Positions 60,301-64,000 of a DNA stretch of 64,000 bases are shown piece after piece. Positions within the stretch are counted from its first letter, which is position 1, and each line of letters starts with the position of its first letter. The notes below the pieces were generated by a model that saw nothing but the letters and a program-made list of their open reading frames with translations, did no database searches and was not told the DNA's origin. Both the position numbers and the translations under genes were made by a program. Source of the DNA: Polyodon spathula (taxonomy: Eukaryota; Chordata; Actinopteri; Acipenseriformes; Polyodontidae); assembly GCF_017654505.1 (NCBI RefSeq), contig NC_054553.1, positions 1,058,001 through 1,122,000 of the forward strand, read 5' to 3'.

Positions 60301-62099
60301 CTTTTGACTTGATGGCTAATACTGCCTAATTCATTCACTACCAAAGCCCATATTTAGACATCAAAACACATGTCTTGCTTTGACTATATTTGGGAAGATA
60401 CTTCGTTTTATTTCAAATGCAGCATTCTGCTGCAAGGATAGCTATGTATGTTTCAGTTTATACAAGGACTTTTAATAGCCTTGTTTCTTGAAGGCAGTAG
60501 AGTTTTCCCATGCTCAGCTGTGCCACGCCAGATGTCAGAACAAACTTTTAACTTGACACTAACGAGAACTGCCCAGCTCTTAGCTAAGACTTGTGGAAAT
60601 GTTGACAAGCCTTCTTCAAACCTCCAGTGGCACACATAGGAGGTCTCTGGGTTGCACACTGAAGCTCTGTGCTCAACACTGGAGTGCTTAAACTCCCTTC
60701 CTTCTATCAGATTGCTTGGCTTTAGTGGGTGCTTACGCAGAATACATTTTCATTTATCATCCTGCCAAATCGTTGCAGATTTCATGCAAGTAAACTAAAT
60801 TAATATATCATTGTGTCAAAATGATCCTCTGTTTTCCAAATCAAGCACACACAAATCCCTGGATAAACGAGTATTAAAGATAGCAATGAATGTACATCTG
60901 TGCATGGATTGGCTAACAGAGCGAATAACATGATTGTTTTAAAAGAATATTATCCATGATTGTAAGAAATGGAAAGATTTTAAGAAAGAGTAAGGTTTTC
61001 TGTAAGGTATTTATACAGATATGAGCTTTAGCAGTATCACTAAGAATGTATTTTAACTGCATATAGTTTAGGAACAGATTATAGGAGTAATGCATTTAAG
61101 ATAAAAAAAATGAATAGCACAAGTGTCATCTGAAATATTTAGCACCCCCGCCCCCCCAAAAAATAAAAAGCTTAAAACAAAATATAAAAAGCCTATTATT
61201 TTTATTAATATGACTCATATGTGTGTGTATCTGCAACTTACAACTGACAGCTATGGTTTTAACATATTGTATCAATAAAAGCTGTAATGCCATATAGAGT
61301 AAGAAGCTTTTTCTCCAAAAACTGAATCCATAATGAAAAGAAACAGTCTATAAATTCTCAGCAGCCCACTCCCTGGGTTTTTTATCAGTGAAAAATGAAG
61401 CTTCTGGGCCATGTGCAGTGTTGAGTTACTTGAGCACTTATTCCCCAAGCCTGCCGTGAAGCCTACCATTCCATCACGCTGTAAAAGCAAAATAAATAAA
61501 GCAGGCGTGGATTGTTTCTGGAATAATAGTGGAGGCAGCTTCTCCGGAACAGCATGGTACTTATCGGCTATGAGAGCAGCTAGTGGACTTTGATGACCTT
61601 CATTACCAGAAGTAATGTGGTGCCTGGGTTCTATTTGTCATCCCACAATTAGATATCGTCCTCTGGCCCCAGTGATGGTATTTTTCATTGTTGGTTTAGA
61701 AACCGCAGCATGGAGACCCACAGAAACACTTGTAAATAATGTACTTAAAGAGGTCTGTCATAGAAGCTCAGATTCTAGACTGTCTGTATATTTCCAGGAT
61801 CTTCACATACCCAACCCTCTTGGTGTTTATATTTGACACACCAAGCTGTGAAAAAAAAAAAAAACACTAATTGCGGATAACGAAGGGGAACTGATGAAGC
61901 ATTCCATATTAGATTCCATATCTCACAAAACAATCTGGTAATACGATCCAGAGGGGGAATGAAGCAATAAAACCTGGATTTGTAAAGGTGAGCACATGGG
62001 AAATGTTTTTTAGCTTATGTCCAAGGGTGGCCTTTTTGGTAAGATCACTCAAATGTATCATAAGTAATTTTAGCAGGTTTTTTTTGCCAAATATGTGCA

Positions 62100-62131
62100 C
62101 CCCCCCCCCCCCCCCAAAAAAAAAAAAAAAA
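62100..62131. repeat. Poly-C then poly-A double tract
   Basis: About 16 C are followed directly by about 16 A. On the minus strand this is T16 then G16, inside or just beyond the inferred wnt11b 3' UTR. Confidence 0.95.
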
Positions 62132-62222
62132 ATGCACACCTTTTTGCAAATAACAAGATTTTACAAAACATGTATTTATTAGAAAATAAATAGAAAATGA
62201 CAACTTTTCATTTTCAAACTCC

Positions 62223-62225
<3 letters not shown>

Positions 62226-62256
<31 letters not shown>
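62226..62256. repeat. Poly-T tract, about 31 bp
   Basis: 31 consecutive T, that is poly-A on the minus strand, in the inferred wnt11b 3' UTR. Confidence 0.95.
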
Positions 62257-62261
<5 letters not shown>

Positions 62262-63049
62262 AATAGGATCTGATTTATAAGACAATATCTAGTTAACAGT
62301 ACAAGTACTAAAGTGTTATACACAGTAACTGCTCAATTCTTTGCATTTTACAATAGCACATTTCTTTCACTTGTCTATGGTCTCGTTTAAGATGGATGCA
62401 CTGGCCACTTAGAGACATGGATCTCCATTAGGGACAGTTTCTCTTAAATGTTTAGTTAGAGGAACAATTGCACAACTGGTGTAATGATGCTTAAAAAACC
62501 CCCTCTTCGATCTGGTAAAATAAAAATCCCCAAAGCTTGCACAGTTATAGGCACCCGGGAGGGGAGGAGGGGTGGCGCTTGGAGTCTTTTTGTAATTCAG
62601 TTCATGGTTTCCATTCAGTCCCTTTCACCATTCCAAGAGGGGCTTTCTTACTTCTGTAGCGAGACAGCCAGCCCTTCTACTGCTCTCAGTCAATCACGTC
62701 CAGCCTTTGACCCGTATCGGTCTTCTCGTTCAAGACAAAGTCTCGACTGAACCAAGACATAGATCTGTCCAGGTGGAACATCCGCAAAACACTGATCAGC
62801 CACAAGAGATGGTTATTGAGCCCAGAACAGGGTCTAATAAAGCCGCTCCTCTGTGTCACCTCTTTGCCAGTCCTCTTTCACCAGCCTTCCTTGCAATGTA
62901 TTTTTGGCACGATGTGGAGGACGCATTACCAGCGTTGTCTATTAGCGTTCAATAAATGTTTCAGAAGCCATAGCGCTGACAACCGTCTATCTTTAGAAAC
63001 AAGTCTGTGTATAGTGCTTTTCCTTCACGGTCTCGTGAGAGCATCCCTG

Positions 63050-64000
63050 TTATTTGCACACGTATCTCTCCACGGTCCTCTCACACTTCTTGCAGGTGAC
63101 GTAGCAGCACCAGTGGTACTTGCACTGGCAGCGCTCCACAATTTTCTCTGTGTAAGCGTTGTATCCTCGGCCGCAGCACATCAGATTACAGCTGTCACTG
63201 CCATTGGACGTCTTGTTGCACTGCCTGGACGGAAAAGAGCCAAAACAATTAGACTTAAAAACATGGACATTCACATGTGCATTACTTAATCAAATTCGGC
63301 AAAAGACACGAGAATGAAATCGCAATGTTAAAAATAACTGACTACAAAATCTAGCAAGGCACATATTGGGACAGTCTGGTTACGAGTTTGTTTATTATTT
63401 GTGGCAGTTATTGGATGTTTTTCCCCCAATGGAGCAAACATTTGCCAGCTCCGATATGGTATATTTAAATAAGCCACGCCGTGCACACCTGTCCTGTGTC
63501 CCGTATGAGCCCTGCTTGTCGTTCTCGTTGCAGTAATCCGGGGAGCTGACCAGGTACACAAGCTCGCTCTCTCTCACGGGCCTGATGTCCAGCTCGCGTG
63601 GGACCAGCTGCTTCCTGGTCCCAACGTGGCGGTGGATCACTTTGGTGGCTGCCAGGTATTTGGACTTGAGGTCTGCAGCGACATCACTGAGATCCTGCAG
63701 GCCTTTCCAGCAGGTTTTCACGGAGCAGGAGCCGGACACGCCGTGGCATTTGCATTTGGTTTCCATAGAGTCAATCAGAACCTGGGAGACAGAAAAAAAA
63801 TAGTTAGGGTGTGCAAAAAAAATAACACAAATAAAAGGGTAATAAATGGTTTATGGCGTTTTAAAATCTTCAATGTCGACACTGCTTACCTGTCTACCAA
63901 CAGCGTTGTTGTGCAGGTGCATTAGTTTTGTAGCCTGCGAGCCTGATCGGCTCTTTTTCATGGGCGCATCGGAGAAAGCCGACCCCATCTGCAGACCGTA
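63050..64000 (-). CDS. wnt11b: Wnt11b, C-terminal three exons (partial; 5' end outside window)
   Basis: A secreted, lipid-modified Wnt ligand acting mainly in non-canonical (planar polarity, convergent extension) signalling. Minus-strand exons: 64000-63890 (truncated by the window), 63781-63489 and 63224-63050, with canonical borders and closing phases; stop TAA at 63052-63050. The segment [16 protein letters not shown] carries the serine that Wnts palmitoleoylate. The Cys-rich C-terminus [20 protein letters not shown] to [10 protein letters not shown] is complete, with NKT and NGS sequons. [18 protein letters not shown] and GYNAYTE fit the Xenopus Wnt11b / zebrafish silberblick type better than mammalian WNT11, which has a GYNPYTD-type motif. 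Mammals lack the wnt11b gene. Subtype assignment is by recalled comparison; the Wnt11 family itself is certain. Confidence 0.9.

Larger units (their letters stand above)
51904..63049. other. Gene-poor interval left of wnt11b, including its probable 3' UTR
   Basis: No gene is recognised in 11 kb. Contents: an (AAT)n tract at 57356-57381, a two-unit TAACCC telomere-like motif near 57977, and homopolymer runs near 62.1-62.26 kb. The wnt11b 3' UTR runs leftward from 63049; TTTATT at 62175-62180 (AATAAA on the minus strand) is a candidate poly(A) signal about 870 nt past the stop. Open frames of 60-120 codons here carry no motifs. Confidence 0.5.

Noticed and set aside
62816..63289. 157-codon plus-strand frame at the right end
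   Set aside because: Antisense to the last wnt11b exon and its 3' UTR.

Overview
The window is vertebrate nuclear DNA. It has multi-exon genes with GT-AG introns, long 3' UTRs, large non-coding gaps, many microsatellites and fossil transposons. Gene content, plus one repeat carrying a motif widespread in fish genomes, suggests a ray-finned fish, perhaps a non-teleost lineage; the species cannot be fixed from sequence alone. There are no operons, CRISPR arrays or prokaryotic elements.

Layout: (1) 1139-3240 (+) holds the last three coding exons of zmym3, followed by a long 3' UTR that probably ends near 6.8 kb. (2) 8609-9712 (-) is an intact alpha-connexin closest to GJA3/Cx46. A decayed 102-bp copy of its tail abuts a Penelope-like retroelement relic at 10.1-10.6 kb. 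(3) 19664-20496 (-) is gjb1 (Cx32). (4) 26538-30466 (-) is an eight-exon gene for a 649-residue protein with one C-terminal extended Tudor domain; I could not match it to a named gene. (5) 32.9-36.5 kb (+) is serpinh1 (HSP47), with a perfect heat-shock element directly upstream of a TATA box. (6) 39514-43159 (-) is igbp1 (alpha4), tail to tail with serpinh1. (7) 43.2-63.0 kb is a gene-poor 20-kb stretch with a 26-copy, 47-bp minisatellite and a fold-back element. (8) 63050-64000 (-) holds the last three exons of wnt11b; its 5' end lies beyond the window.

From general knowledge of human gene order, zmym3, gjb1 and igbp1 lie on human Xq13.1, while SERPINH1 and WNT11 lie on 11q13.5 and the ZMYM2-GJA3-GJB2 set lies on 13q12. 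The window therefore looks like an ancestral block, duplicated in early vertebrate genome doublings, that kept members mammals lost from the X-linked copy (the GJA3-like connexin, this serpinh1 copy and wnt11b). The genes do not form one pathway: two are gap-junction subunits, one a collagen chaperone, one a PP2A regulator, one a Wnt ligand, one a chromatin factor and one a probable germline-type Tudor protein.

Exon structures were worked out by hand from splice sites, and reading phase was checked across every intron. UTR, promoter and polyadenylation calls are inferences.
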